64,000 nt of DNA from Sphingobacterium siyangense (GTDB taxonomy: Bacteria > Bacteroidota > Bacteroidia > Sphingobacteriales > Sphingobacteriaceae). The first letter of the stretch is position 1. Each line of letters begins with the position of its first letter. Of this stretch, positions 18,065-27,396 are shown piece after piece. The translations under genes were made by a program, and so were the position numbers. The notes beneath the pieces were generated by a model. The model worked only from the letters and a program-made list of their open reading frames with translations, ran no database searches and was not told the origin of the DNA. The stretch covers positions 186,001 to 250,000 of the forward strand of contig NZ_VLKR01000002.1 of assembly GCF_007830445.1 (NCBI RefSeq), in the 5' to 3' direction.

Positions 18065-18868
18065 ATGTATATTTCTGAAATGAAACGTTATCGTCAGTTT
18101 GAACCGGTGCTTATTTCAGGATTTAAGATGCTCGAATGGAACCATCCTGAACACAATCACAATCATTACGAGTTTATTTTTATTCGGGAGGGTTCAGGAC
18201 GACATATCGTTAATGGACATTCATTTCCCTACGGGGCAGGAACGATCTTTCTACTTGGGCCAGATGATCAGCATTATTTTGAAATCGAACAACTCACACA
18301 TTTTGTTTATCTTAAATTTACCGACGCCTACCTTGGTCGTGACACTTCGGGTGCTACGCCCGCAATACAACAGCTGGAATATATCATAAAAAGTAGAGAA
18401 ACCCATCAGATGGGGTTTCAATTAGCGGGGGAAGATAAGATGGTGATAGAACAGATCTTTGATATACTCCTTTTATTTAAGAAAGATCAAATCGGAAATC
18501 AGGAACTTATTTGGTTGCAATTATTCAGCATTGCACATGTTCTGCAGCGAAATATGCCTGAATTGCGTAGTAGTAGTACCAAAAGTCGCGATCTGCAGGC
18601 TATGTTTTGCTATATTCATAAAAATATTTACGATCCCAACTGTCTGCGGATACAAATGATGGCGGAGCACTTTAACATTGCTAACGATTATCTCGGTATT
18701 TATTTTAAACGTCAGGCGGGAATTACCTTACGGGACTATATTCAAAACTACCGCAGTACATTGATACGTCAAAGAATAGCAACAGGAAGAGTTACCTTAA
18801 AGGAAATTGCTGTTGAATTTGGGCTGACCGATGTAAGTCACCTGACGAAGATTATACATAAAACGTAG
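18065..18868 (+). CDS. AraC-family regulator, probably frameshifted at its C-terminus
   Basis: 267 residues: an N-terminal cupin-type sensor domain (HPEHNHNHYEFIFIREGSGR, then GTIFLLGPDDQHYFE) and a C-terminal AraC DNA-binding domain (RIQMMAEHFNIANDYLGIYF, then LKEIAVEFGLTDVSHLTKII). The second helix-turn-helix stops right after its recognition helix, lacking the usual closing ..SP..YR segment. Skipping one A in the AAAA run at 18860-18863 opens a frame to 18911 reading KRSPFPSKSIEIKFNL, a plausible missing end. Divergent from the SDR gene. Confidence 0.75.
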   Translation: MYISEMKRYRQFEPVLISGFKMLEWNHPEHNHNHYEFIFIREGSGRHIVNGHSFPYGAGTIFLLGPDDQHYFEIEQLTHFVYLKFTDAYLGRDTSGATPAIQQLEYIIKSRETHQMGFQLAGEDKMVIEQIFDILLLFKKDQIGNQELIWLQLFSIAHVLQRNMPELRSSSTKSRDLQAMFCYIHKNIYDPNCLRIQMMAEHFNIANDYLGIYFKRQAGITLRDYIQNYRSTLIRQRIATGRVTLKEIAVEFGLTDVSHLTKIIHKT

Positions 18869-19117
18869 CCCATTTCCATCGAAAAGCATTGAAATCAAAT
18901 TTAATCTATAATATTTATCCCGTAGAAGATAAAAATGCAATAAAAATATGGAGAAACGGTATGAACCTTTTACCACCTAACCCTACAGAAATGAATAAAA
19001 TTGAACCTGTGGAGCGAATTCTATTGCTGGATTAGGAAAATGGCGCCAATAACGCCTAGCGAAAAAATTTGGCTGGGGGAGTTGATTTTTCGACATTTTT
19101 TGTAGATTTGTCGAGTA

Positions 19118-19705
19118 ATGACAGGTCAACAGGAAAATATTAAAGAGGAAATTATCTTATCATCCATGAAAGTGTTTGAAACATATGGATTTGCAAGGGT
19201 TTCTATGCAGGATATTTCAAAAGCTTGTGGAAAGGGGCGGAGCACCTTATATTACTATTTTACCAGTAAAATGGATGTCTTTGATGCAATTGCTGAGTAT
19301 CTATGTCAGCAAGTGTTTGAGGTCGCGAGTAAAACTTATAACAGGGACGCTTCACTGGAAGATAATTTAGTCGGTTTTTTACAAGCAAAACTACGTCAGA
19401 TTAATTTAATTACGAAACGTTTTCATCTCGCATTCGAAGATATGAAATCCGATCCAGCCTTGATGGTTTCGAAAACACGTTATATGCTGGACGACGAGAT
19501 TAAGTTGATTCGTGAAATGATTGAATTAGCCGTTAGGAAAGAAGAAATTCAGGCCTTAGAGGAAAAGGATATCCTGTTTTTATCCGAAATGTTAGTGACA
19601 ACATCACGTTGTTTTGAGCAGGAAGTTTTACTTTTTGATCGTTTTCCAGATTTTGAAGCTAGGCTTTCCTGGTTGACAAGTATATGTGTTAAGGGGTTGC
19701 GCTAA
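19118..19705 (+). CDS. TetR/AcrR-family transcriptional regulator
   Basis: 195 residues. The N-terminal TetR helix-turn-helix is complete: ILSSMKVFETYGFARVSMQD, then ISKACGKGRSTLYYYFTSKM. The C-terminal ligand/dimer domain is helical and of no recognised subtype. Two small unknown genes follow on the same strand (19859, 20160) and are candidate targets; no operator could be assigned. Confidence 0.88.
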   Translation: MTGQQENIKEEIILSSMKVFETYGFARVSMQDISKACGKGRSTLYYYFTSKMDVFDAIAEYLCQQVFEVASKTYNRDASLEDNLVGFLQAKLRQINLITKRFHLAFEDMKSDPALMVSKTRYMLDDEIKLIREMIELAVRKEEIQALEEKDILFLSEMLVTTSRCFEQEVLLFDRFPDFEARLSWLTSICVKGLR

Positions 19706-19858
19706 CAATTAGGCAGTGTAGCGCGAAGTAATTATTTTGAACAGTAAGGATGTAGATTTATTGTTCTTTTTTTTGAAGCTTGTTTCGACAAAAATACAAA
19801 ATATGTCTATTTTGATTGGTCGATTCTTTTTATACAGACAATAAACAGGATTACAACT

Positions 19859-20152
19859 ATGGTGTTAAATGCGAAAGTAGGAAAGTCGGTAAATAGCTTT
19901 GCATCAGAAAGATGCGTTTTGGTCATGGTGGAGACAGAGGAAACAATCCGCCCTGAAATGATGGGATTGTTGGATCCAGATATTGATTGTTATTTATTAA
20001 TACACAACGATGTGGAGCGCTTGGATAGCCTAGCTCTTGCGCTGGAAAATGAAAATAAAAAGGTTCGACTAGCCCGAGATTTTGAGGAACTGAAACAGAT
20101 GCGTTTTTTGAACCACCCATTACAACAAATTGCCGTTAAAATTTTGAAATAA
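19859..20152 (+). CDS. Small protein, unknown
   Basis: 97 residues, soluble, with alternating strand/helix pattern (CVLVMVETEETIRPEMMGLL, then DCYLLIHNDVERLDSLALAL). Not recognised. Only 7 bp separate it from the next small gene, so the two form an operon. Its position after a TetR gene suggests local control, an inference only. Confidence 0.55.
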   Translation: MVLNAKVGKSVNSFASERCVLVMVETEETIRPEMMGLLDPDIDCYLLIHNDVERLDSLALALENENKKVRLARDFEELKQMRFLNHPLQQIAVKILK

Positions 20153-20159
20153 TCTAAAT

Positions 20160-20390
20160 ATGTATAAAGTTGTTTATTCTTTATCTCGTAAGCTGAAGTG
20201 GAAAGCCAGCGAGATTTATCATTTTCTCTATCAAAGTTTCCCGGAGATAAAAAATATTGATTTATTGTTGGATGACCAGCAATTTTTGCTTGTCCTTCGG
20301 ATTAGCACCCGATTGGAATTTTCTATTCTGAATATATGCCAGAAGCAGGGCTTGGCAATGCAATTTGTACAGGTCGAGGATACTGATTAG
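20160..20390 (+). CDS. Small protein, unknown, second gene of pair
   Basis: 76 residues, basic N-terminus (MYKVVYSLSRKLKWKASEIY) and acidic end (VQVEDTD). Predicted alpha/beta; no membrane segment or known motif. Overlap-like spacing (7 bp) with the gene at 19859 points to linked function, which I cannot identify. Confidence 0.55.
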   Translation: MYKVVYSLSRKLKWKASEIYHFLYQSFPEIKNIDLLLDDQQFLLVLRISTRLEFSILNICQKQGLAMQFVQVEDTD

Positions 20391-20632
20391 GTTTTCCGAT
20401 TTACAAAGCTAGCCTATTAGAGATGTTCAGGCATGATACGATGAGCCGTAAAGAAATATCAATTTGAGCTTTATAGCAAAATCATTCTGAAAGTTACTTT
20501 TTACTTTTGATATCGTTCCTTCAAAACATTTTTCACATCCATTGGTTAATTTTATCGTGCGGATGGAATCTGTGTTGCATCATAGGAATTTTATGCATTT
20601 ATTTAAAACAGAAAACAACAATTTTATCAAGT

Positions 20633-21688
20633 ATGAGTACATTTTCAATTAGAGCTTTTGGAACAAGCGCACCAACGGCTGATCTAAAACAGATGGATAT
20701 TGAACGCCGTGAAGTGACGGATAAAGATGTCGAGATTGATATCTTATTTTGTGGAGTTTGCCATTCGGATTTACATACAGCGCGAAATGAATGGGGCGGA
20801 ACCGTTTATCCGAATGTACCCGGTCATGAAATTGTGGGTCGAATTACTAAAGTTGGATCCGCTGTAACCAAGTTTAAAGTTGGTGATTTGGCCGGCGTAG
20901 GCTGTATGGTCGATAGTTGTCGCGAATGTGAAAGTTGTAAGGAAGGATTGGAACAGTATTGTGAAAATGGAAATATCCAAACATACAACGGACACGATAA
21001 GCACCTTAATAAACAGACATTTGGTGGTTATTCTGAACGTGTTGTAGTAGATCAGGATTTTGTGCTCCACATTCCTGAAAATTTGGATCTCGCAGCGACA
21101 GCACCTTTATTATGTGCTGGAATTACCACTTATTCACCTTTGAGGCATTGGAATGTGGGACCAGGAAAAAAAGTTGGTATAGTGGGTATCGGTGGCTTGG
21201 GACACATGGGAGTCAAAATCGCGAAAGCAATGGGAGCGCAGGTCGTTGTTATTACAACGTCTGCTTCTAAAGTTGATGACGCCAAACGTTTGGGTGCTGA
21301 CGAAGTGATCTTGTCAACTGATGTAGAACAAATGAAGGAACATGCAGGAACATTACATTTCATTTTGGACTGTGTTTCGGCACAACATGATATCAATGCC
21401 TATTTAAGTTTATTGAAACGAGATGGTTCTTTGACTCTCGTTGGTGCTCCGGAGCATCCACTTCCTGTGGCTCCTTTTAGTCTGATTCCAACACGTAAGA
21501 GTTTTTCAGGTTCTATGATCGGAGGGATAGCCGAAACACAGGAGATGCTTGATTTTTGTGGTAAACACAATATTATATCCGATATAGAGCTGATTAAAAT
21601 GCAGGATATCAATCATGCCTATGATAGACTATTGAAAAGCGATGTTAAATACAGGTTTGTTATTGACATGGCGAGTTTGAAAAACTAG
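20633..21688 (+). CDS. Zinc-dependent alcohol dehydrogenase, YahK/cinnamyl type
   Basis: The frame is open from 20507, but homology starts at the ATG at 20633 (351 residues). Catalytic zinc ligands are in FCGVCHSDLH and PGHEIVG, and the structural-zinc Cys cluster in DSCRECESCKEGLEQYC. The NADP-binding turn is GIGGLGHMGVKIAKAMG. This is the NADPH-dependent aldehyde reductase branch (YahK/AdhA-like), reducing various aldehydes. A TAnnTTTG-type -7 element (TACTTTTG, 20502-20509) lies upstream without a clear -33 partner. A strong terminator follows. Confidence 0.92.
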   Translation: MSTFSIRAFGTSAPTADLKQMDIERREVTDKDVEIDILFCGVCHSDLHTARNEWGGTVYPNVPGHEIVGRITKVGSAVTKFKVGDLAGVGCMVDSCRECESCKEGLEQYCENGNIQTYNGHDKHLNKQTFGGYSERVVVDQDFVLHIPENLDLAATAPLLCAGITTYSPLRHWNVGPGKKVGIVGIGGLGHMGVKIAKAMGAQVVVITTSASKVDDAKRLGADEVILSTDVEQMKEHAGTLHFILDCVSAQHDINAYLSLLKRDGSLTLVGAPEHPLPVAPFSLIPTRKSFSGSMIGGIAETQEMLDFCGKHNIISDIELIKMQDINHAYDRLLKSDVKYRFVIDMASLKN

Positions 21689-21708
21689 CACAAGAAAATT
21701 ATTCAATG

Positions 21709-21757
21709 CTGAACCATCAAGGGGAATTTCGAGTACCTTTGATGGTTCAGTTTGTTT
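21709..21757 (+). terminator. Terminator of the alcohol dehydrogenase gene
   Basis: CTGAACCATCAA (21709-21720) pairs perfectly with TTGATGGTTCAG (21739-21750), followed by TTTGTTTA. Confidence 0.85.
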
Positions 21758-21847
21758 ATATAGGTATTTTCACCTAATTATTGAGCTAACCTTTTACCCT
21801 TTAAAATTGTTAATATGGGGTAGTGAAGTCAACTATTGGTCGTTTTT

Positions 21848-23146
21848 ATGGAAAAAAATAAAATTATTGTGTTTTGGTTTCGTCGGGATCTACGTCTGGA
21901 TGATAATGCTGGGCTTACTCGCGCCTTAGCTTCGGGCTATCCTGTATTGCCTATATTCATATTTGACGAGGATATTCTAATGCAATTGGAGGATAGGAGG
22001 GATCGACGTCTTCATTACATCCATCAGGCTTTAATCCGTATAAATACCATACTCGGAGAAAGTGGAGCAACTTTGAATACGTTCTATGGTAAACCTATCG
22101 CTATCTACAGGGAGTTGATTGAAAAATTCGATGTGCAGGGAATCTATTGTAATCGGGATTATGAACCGAAAGCAATTCGTCGGGACAAAGAGATTTTCGA
22201 GCTTTGTACAGCTATGGGAATTCCTTTCAAAGCTGTGAAAGATCAGGTTATTTTCGATAAAGGAGATATTTTAAAGAATGATGGAACACCCTATACGGTT
22301 TATACGCCGTATGCAAAAAAATGGCGGGAGAAATTACGTCCTGAGGACCATCTTTCCAATACCTACACAACGGGATTTTTCTTTCAGCAGAACCATCAGC
22401 AGATTATTTCTTTGGCGAATTTAGGATTTTTGGAGACTGACCTTATTTTTGAAGAACCAGAGCTGAATGCGACGATTATTGACCATTATGATACCACCCG
22501 CGATTATCCGGCATTAATGGGCACAACCAAATTGGGGATCGCACTTCGTTTTGGAACAATCAGTGTTCGTCAATGTGTTACTTTTGCTTTAAAACACAAT
22601 GCGACCTGGTTGTCTGAATTGATCTGGCGTGAATTTTTTATGCAGATACTCTATCACTATCCACATGTTGTTACGGAGTCCTTTAGAAAGCAATACGATG
22701 CCATACAATGGCGAAACGACGAAGTTGAATTCCAGCAATGGTGCAACGGAGAGACCGGATATCCTATGGTCGATGCGGGTATGCGCCAATTGAATAGTTC
22801 GGGTTATATGCACAATCGCGTACGAATGGTCGTAGCCAGTTTTCTTTGTAAGCATCTTTTGATTGACTGGAGATGGGGGGAGGCCTACTTTGCACAAAAA
22901 CTAAATGATTATGAGCTGTCAGCCAACAATGGTAACTGGCAATGGGCCGCAGGCAGTGGTTGTGACGCAGCCCCGTATTTTAGGGTTTTTAATCCGACGC
23001 TCCAGGCTGAGAAGTTCGATAAAAATCAGGAATATATAAAACAATGGGTTCCTGAATTAAACACTTTAGACTATTGTAAGCCTATTGTTGACCATCAGTT
23101 TGCCCGTGATCGTGCGATAAAGACCTACGCAAAGGCGTTGAAATAA
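21848..23146 (+). CDS. Cryptochrome/DNA photolyase family protein
   Basis: The frame extends to a TTG at 21836, but the ATG at 21848 fits the family start (MEKNKIIVFWFRRDLRLDDN). 432 residues, the length of class I photolyases. The N-terminal alpha/beta antenna domain is followed by the FAD domain: LGIALRFGTISVRQ, then LSELIWREFFMQIL, GYPMVDAGMRQLNSSGYMHN (with R and N near FAD) and LSANNGNWQWAAGSGCDAAP. It most likely repairs cyclobutane pyrimidine dimers using light; the antenna pigment cannot be told. Confidence 0.93.
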   Translation: MEKNKIIVFWFRRDLRLDDNAGLTRALASGYPVLPIFIFDEDILMQLEDRRDRRLHYIHQALIRINTILGESGATLNTFYGKPIAIYRELIEKFDVQGIYCNRDYEPKAIRRDKEIFELCTAMGIPFKAVKDQVIFDKGDILKNDGTPYTVYTPYAKKWREKLRPEDHLSNTYTTGFFFQQNHQQIISLANLGFLETDLIFEEPELNATIIDHYDTTRDYPALMGTTKLGIALRFGTISVRQCVTFALKHNATWLSELIWREFFMQILYHYPHVVTESFRKQYDAIQWRNDEVEFQQWCNGETGYPMVDAGMRQLNSSGYMHNRVRMVVASFLCKHLLIDWRWGEAYFAQKLNDYELSANNGNWQWAAGSGCDAAPYFRVFNPTLQAEKFDKNQEYIKQWVPELNTLDYCKPIVDHQFARDRAIKTYAKALK

Positions 23147-23150
23147 TGGT

Positions 23151-23211
23151 ATTGAATGTCTGCTCCTTACGAGCGGTTTTAAGGACCAACAAGTAGGAGC
23201 GGACATTCAAT
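23151..23211. terminator. Long bidirectional hairpin
   Basis: Bases 23151-23170 and 23193-23211 are reverse complements with one bulge and one G-U type mismatch, loop 22 nt. It is placed between convergent stops at 23146 and 23222. Confidence 0.65.
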
Positions 23212-23221
23212 GTATCTAATT

Positions 23222-24007
23222 TTATTGATCTAAAAACTCGGCAACAAATGCGTCAAATGCCTGTGGATTTTCGGCTTGAACCCAGTGACCGGCATTGGGA
23301 ATTGTTTTAAACACGGCATTAGGAAATTGTTCCCTGATCTTAATTTTATCTTCAGGTAATATATATCTTGATTTCTCTCCAGGTAGAAATAATGTGGGAC
23401 CGTTGAATATTCCCGATTTTACCCCGACAGTGATGAACTCCGTATATTTATTTTTTAAAACATCCAGATTAAAGCGCCAATCTAATTTCCGATCTTCTCT
23501 GATATATACATTTTTCAATAAAAATTGGATAACTCCCGGATCACTCAAATAGTGTTCAATCTTTACTTGTACATCTTTCCTGTTATCCAGTGTTGTGATA
23601 TCCACAGCAGATAGCGCATCGAAGATATCCTCGTGATTTGGCGGATAAGCTTTTGGGGCTATATCAGCGATGATCAGTTTTTCAATTTTTCCGGGATGAT
23701 CAATAGCAAATTGCATCGCTACTTTTCCGCCCAAAGAATGGCCCAATAGGAGGACTTTATCTGCTCCAATGGATGTTATATAGGCCAGCAGATCTTCTAC
23801 CATAACTTCCACCGACATATCTTCACTATGGAAACTTCGTCCGTGATTACGAAGATCGAGTAAATGTACCTGTCTTTTCTCTCCGAAACTACGACCAAAG
23901 GATCCCCAGTTGTCTGCCATACCAAAAAGCCCATGCAGAACAATTAATGGAGTGCCACCGTTATCTGCGCCATATATTTTGCTGTGTTGTAATTCTTTCA
24001 ATGCCAT
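23222..24007 (-). CDS. Alpha/beta fold hydrolase, YbfF-like esterase
   Basis: The frame is open from 24103, but the ATG at 24007 gives the family start (MALKELQHSKIYG) and 261 residues, the usual length. HGLFGMADNWG (oxyanion loop), DLRNHGRSFHS, nucleophile elbow GHSLGGKVAM and the final His in NAGHWVQAENP mark the YbfF/acyl-CoA-type esterase branch. Cytoplasmic, with no signal peptide from this start. Single gene. Confidence 0.87.
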   Translation of the reverse strand: MALKELQHSKIYGADNGGTPLIVLHGLFGMADNWGSFGRSFGEKRQVHLLDLRNHGRSFHSEDMSVEVMVEDLLAYITSIGADKVLLLGHSLGGKVAMQFAIDHPGKIEKLIIADIAPKAYPPNHEDIFDALSAVDITTLDNRKDVQVKIEHYLSDPGVIQFLLKNVYIREDRKLDWRFNLDVLKNKYTEFITVGVKSGIFNGPTLFLPGEKSRYILPEDKIKIREQFPNAVFKTIPNAGHWVQAENPQAFDAFVAEFLDQ

Positions 24008-24228
24008 GCTATCTATTATTGCAATTATCACCTCTCTGTGATCTGTATATGCAGCGAAGTTAGCTTTTGTTGGTGATTTTTTGATCGAAATTATGTAAAA
24101 CATTTACATCACTTCCTAGTTGATCCCATCTTGTCGCTCTTATCAAAATGGTAGTATTTGGTGATTTATTGGTAGTTCATCGCCGCCATGTCCACCTTAA
24201 TTTTGTGTAAACTTAATTCATAAAATAG

Positions 24229-24783
24229 ATGAGCAATAGCGCGTTAATAGTCATTGATATTCAAAATGAGTATTTTGAAGATGGCGGAATGGAACTTGTC
24301 GATCCGTTGAAAGCAGGTAAGAATGCAAGAAGAGTGATCGACCAATTTAGGCGAAGAAAATTGCCAGTGGTTCATATCCAACATATTTCTTCAGATCCCA
24401 AAGCAATGCCATTCTTTATTGATGGTACAAGAGCTGCCGAAATTCATGAAAGCGTAAGTCCAATGCCAAATGAGCTTGTCATACGTAAACATTTTCCCAA
24501 CAGCTTTAGAGAGACAGAATTATTGGATTACCTTCGCAAAAATAAGATCGAGGAACTTGTTGTCGTAGGCATGATGACCCATATGTGTATTGATGCCACG
24601 GTACGTGCTGCTGTCGATTTGGGCTTTCCATGTACGGTAATTGATGATGCCTGTGCGACGCGCGATCTTGAGATCAATGGCTTAGTAGTTGGTACACTGG
24701 AGGTTCAGCATGCCTTTCTCGCTGCATTGGCATTCTTTTATGCGGAGGTTCAGGACACCGAGACGTACTTGGAACGCCATTGA
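24229..24783 (+). CDS. Isochorismatase-family cysteine hydrolase
   Basis: 184 residues with the catalytic triad Asp10 (ALIVIDIQNEY), Lys87 (VIRKHFPNSF) and Cys120 (GMMTHMCIDATVRAA), plus the cis-peptide region before the Cys. These hydrolases act on amides such as nicotinamide or ureidomalonate-like compounds; the specificity pocket is not diagnostic. Single gene, convergent with an AraC gene. Confidence 0.88.
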   Translation: MSNSALIVIDIQNEYFEDGGMELVDPLKAGKNARRVIDQFRRRKLPVVHIQHISSDPKAMPFFIDGTRAAEIHESVSPMPNELVIRKHFPNSFRETELLDYLRKNKIEELVVVGMMTHMCIDATVRAAVDLGFPCTVIDDACATRDLEINGLVVGTLEVQHAFLAALAFFYAEVQDTETYLERH

Positions 24784-24865
24784 TTTCAATGAAAGTTGGG
24801 CCATGTGGTTGCCGATCTGCACGGCTCGATTTTCATAACGTCAATTTGTATATGTAATTCAACAT

Positions 24866-25720
24866 CTATTTTTTGAATTCCTGAATAAATGCACCAATGG
24901 TTTTTCCAGTTTGAGTTTTGAAAAACCGCATTAAATGATTGGGTTCTGAAAAGTTAAGGTCAAAAGCAATTTGATTAACGGAATGGTCAGAATGGATAAG
25001 AAGGTCCTGAATCTCGAATAGTAAACGCTGCCGAAGTAGGTGTGTCGCTGTGGTATTAAACTGTGCTTTAACGGCCTGATTTAACGTAATCCTACTTATT
25101 CCCATGAGTGTCGCATATTCGTTTACCCGTTGTTTTTCCCGAATGAACTGTTCCATAAGTTCTTTAAATTGATAGGCGAAGTTATTTTCCGCTTTTTGGT
25201 TTGGCAGCTTATTCAAGCGGGCATATTTTCGGTTTAAAGTCTGCAATAGGTAATAAAGTAAAGAACGGATAATATGGGCACTATCTGCTTGGGTTTCGAT
25301 AAGTTCAAGTTTAATTTCGGCAAGAAGACCACAGAATTTTGACATATGTGTGTCATCTGCTATAATTTGGGGAACATAACTAAGCTGGTAGAAATATAAT
25401 AGTTTATATGTGAATAGTTTATCTGAAAAGAAATCATTCAAAAAGTCTTCCTGAAAAATCAATGTTGTAAATTCAAGGTGTTCTGGATCCAGTTCCCAGG
25501 TATGTTTTTGAAAAGCCGAAATAAAGATGATTGAATTGTCGGACAAGGAGAGGATCTCTTGCCCCAATATTAATCTACCTTTGGCTTTTTTGAAAAATAG
25601 AATTTCAAAAAAATCTTTATGGTAAGTATCTTGATGTGTATAATCCGTTTCTTTTTCATTGAGCACATTCAACAAAAACTCAACACCGCATTCACCCTTA
25701 TGGAATTTTATTGTTCTCAA
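24866..25720 (-). CDS. AraC-family transcriptional regulator
   Basis: 284 residues. N-terminal cupin-type domain (HKDFFEILFFKKAKGRLILG, then NSIIFISAFQKHTWELD). The C-terminal AraC domain is complete: VNEYATLMGISRITLNQAVK for the first helix-turn-helix, and VNQIAFDLNFSEPNHLMRFF with KTQTGKTIGAFIQEF as the second and its closing segment. It makes a useful contrast to the shortened AraC protein at 18065. Target unknown. Confidence 0.9.
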   Translation of the reverse strand: MRTIKFHKGECGVEFLLNVLNEKETDYTHQDTYHKDFFEILFFKKAKGRLILGQEILSLSDNSIIFISAFQKHTWELDPEHLEFTTLIFQEDFLNDFFSDKLFTYKLLYFYQLSYVPQIIADDTHMSKFCGLLAEIKLELIETQADSAHIIRSLLYYLLQTLNRKYARLNKLPNQKAENNFAYQFKELMEQFIREKQRVNEYATLMGISRITLNQAVKAQFNTTATHLLRQRLLFEIQDLLIHSDHSVNQIAFDLNFSEPNHLMRFFKTQTGKTIGAFIQEFKK

Positions 25721-26234
25721 TCTAGATTACTTTAATGAACCAAAAATACTAAACTTTATACGTTACACCAGCCTAAATACAAATATTATCGTACCGTTTT
25801 AGTCTCATGTTCATTGCCGCAACTAAGCAGGGAATAAGGATTGGAGGCGAAGTGTTTGAATGGTAAAAAGGTTTTCTGTTATTGGGTATTTTTCAAAACA
25901 GTAATCAAAACAGTAATCAGAACAGTTCATGGAGAATAGATGAGTTGGGGGGGATGTTATGAGAGAAGCTGAATTTTGAAAATGGAAATAAAATTTTTGG
26001 TAAAAGTGATTTTCATCACTTTTTTGTTGGGAAGAATACGCTACATTTACTGCCGTAGCCATTTATCCAGTAAGATTAGTCTTTGGTATCGACAAAAATT
26101 ATTTAGCCATAAAAATATATTATTTGGGGGTTTTCTCGTTATGAGAGGCCCCTTAATTTTTATAACAACCTCTAGTTCTGAGATGAAGGGACTATGTACG
26201 CCACCGCAAGCTTGAAGTCTTGTTTTAAAGAAAA
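25721..26234. other. Gene-poor region with short tandem repeats and a hairpin
   Basis: About 510 bp without a convincing gene. It holds 2.5 copies of a 12-bp unit (AAAACAGTAATC at 25895-25906 and 25907-25918, then AGAACAGT) and a hairpin AAAAGTGA/TCACTTTT with a 6-nt loop at 26002-26023 followed by TT. Two short overlapping frames on opposite strands (25823-26062 and 25976-26215) run through these structures and do not look coding. Confidence 0.5.
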
Positions 26235-26278
26235 TAGGTCTTTTCGACAGCTTTCAATAACTTGTTCGAAAAGACCTA
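26235..26278 (-). terminator. Terminator of the methionine aminopeptidase gene
   Basis: Perfect 13-bp inverted repeat TAGGTCTTTTCGA (26235-26247) and its complement (26266-26278), followed on the minus strand by a TTTTCTTT run. Confidence 0.8.
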
Positions 26279-26299
26279 TAGGTGTCTTCTTATTCCTGC

Positions 26300-27061
26300 T
26301 TAGTAAATTGCATTCTGTGCCGTTAATATAACAGGAGCGCCATCGGTAATGAGAATTGTATGTTCATGTTGCGCCATGAATCCACCTTTGTCCCCAACCA
26401 TTGTCCAGCCGTCGTTGAGTTCGGTCGCGTATGTGGAGGTCGTTGAAATAAAGGTTTCAATAGCAACAACGGTATTTTTTCGAAATCTTCGTTGGTCGAA
26501 GCGATTTTTATAGTTAAGCAATTCATCGGGTTCCTCATGCAGACTTTTTCCTACACCATGTCCGCCAAGGTTCTTGATGACTTTATAGCCTCTTTTTTTC
26601 GCTTCAGTTTCTATTAGATGCCCAATATCGGCTATTTTCACACCACCACGAATATTATTGATTGCTTTTTGAAGAATTTCTTTTGATGCTTTTACCAATT
26701 TTTCGTGTTGAAATATGTCCTTTCCTATAACAAAAGAACAACCATTATCAGCCCAATACCCATCCAGTTCGGCAGATACATCGATATTGATCAAATCACC
26801 TTCTTGTAGTAGCCTTTCCGCGGTAGGTATTCCGTGGCAAAACTCGTTGTTTATACTGATACAGGTGTAGCCCGGGAAACCATAGGTAAGAGCAGGAGCA
26901 GAATTTGCACCCATGCTTTTTAATATTTCGGCTCCATATTCGTCAAGCTCTTTCGTGGACATACCCACTTGAGCATGTGCTATCATAGCTTTTAAGGTGA
27001 TGGCAACGGCATCGCTCGCTTTTTGTATGCCTGTTAGTTCTGTTTCATTCGTTATAGACAT
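26300..27061 (-). CDS. map: Methionine aminopeptidase, type I
   Basis: 253 residues, the compact type I form. All five metal ligands are visible: Asp94 and Asp105 in INIDVSAELDGYWADNG, His168 in LGGHGVGKSLHEEP, Glu202 in VAIETFIS and Glu233 in AQHEHTILITDG; His76 sits in NEFCHGIP. It removes initiator methionine from nascent proteins in the cytoplasm. It stands alone, outside the ribosomal-protein operon where map often lies, so it may be a second copy. Confidence 0.92.
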   Translation of the reverse strand: MSITNETELTGIQKASDAVAITLKAMIAHAQVGMSTKELDEYGAEILKSMGANSAPALTYGFPGYTCISINNEFCHGIPTAERLLQEGDLINIDVSAELDGYWADNGCSFVIGKDIFQHEKLVKASKEILQKAINNIRGGVKIADIGHLIETEAKKRGYKVIKNLGGHGVGKSLHEEPDELLNYKNRFDQRRFRKNTVVAIETFISTTSTYATELNDGWTMVGDKGGFMAQHEHTILITDGAPVILTAQNAIY

Positions 27062-27396
27062 CGCTGATGTTTTTATTGTGGAGCAGGTGAGCTCTGTTTT
27101 TTATTTTGTTATTTATAACTACCGGGAACAATGATTAAAGGTCATTTTGTTTTAATCGGATATAAACCAGTACAAAGGTCTTAATAAATTTGAATAAAAT
27201 AGGCATTTGCTTGCGATTACAAGTAAATATACTGTGTTTGGGCATTAAAAGTCTAGTAACAAATGCCGAAAAGCATTGTGTTTTTGTCCTAGTTTTTATT
27301 GTTTTAGTCCTTTGTTTTGATGTTTAGACATTTATTTTTTTATGTATCTTTACATAACTTTATGATGTTGCTATTGATCATTTAAATTAGAATAAA
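27062..27396. other. Divergent intergenic region
   Basis: 335 bp between map (minus) and the nitroreductase gene (plus). A TATCTTTA element at 27345-27352, with TTTTG at 27315-27319 upstream, is a weak promoter candidate for the plus-strand gene (25-bp spacer, longer than usual). Nothing else is evident. Confidence 0.4.

Noticed and set aside
25823-26215. Two overlapping ORFs of 79 codons on opposite strands
   Set aside because: They run through tandem repeats and a terminator-like hairpin, without motif or start context.
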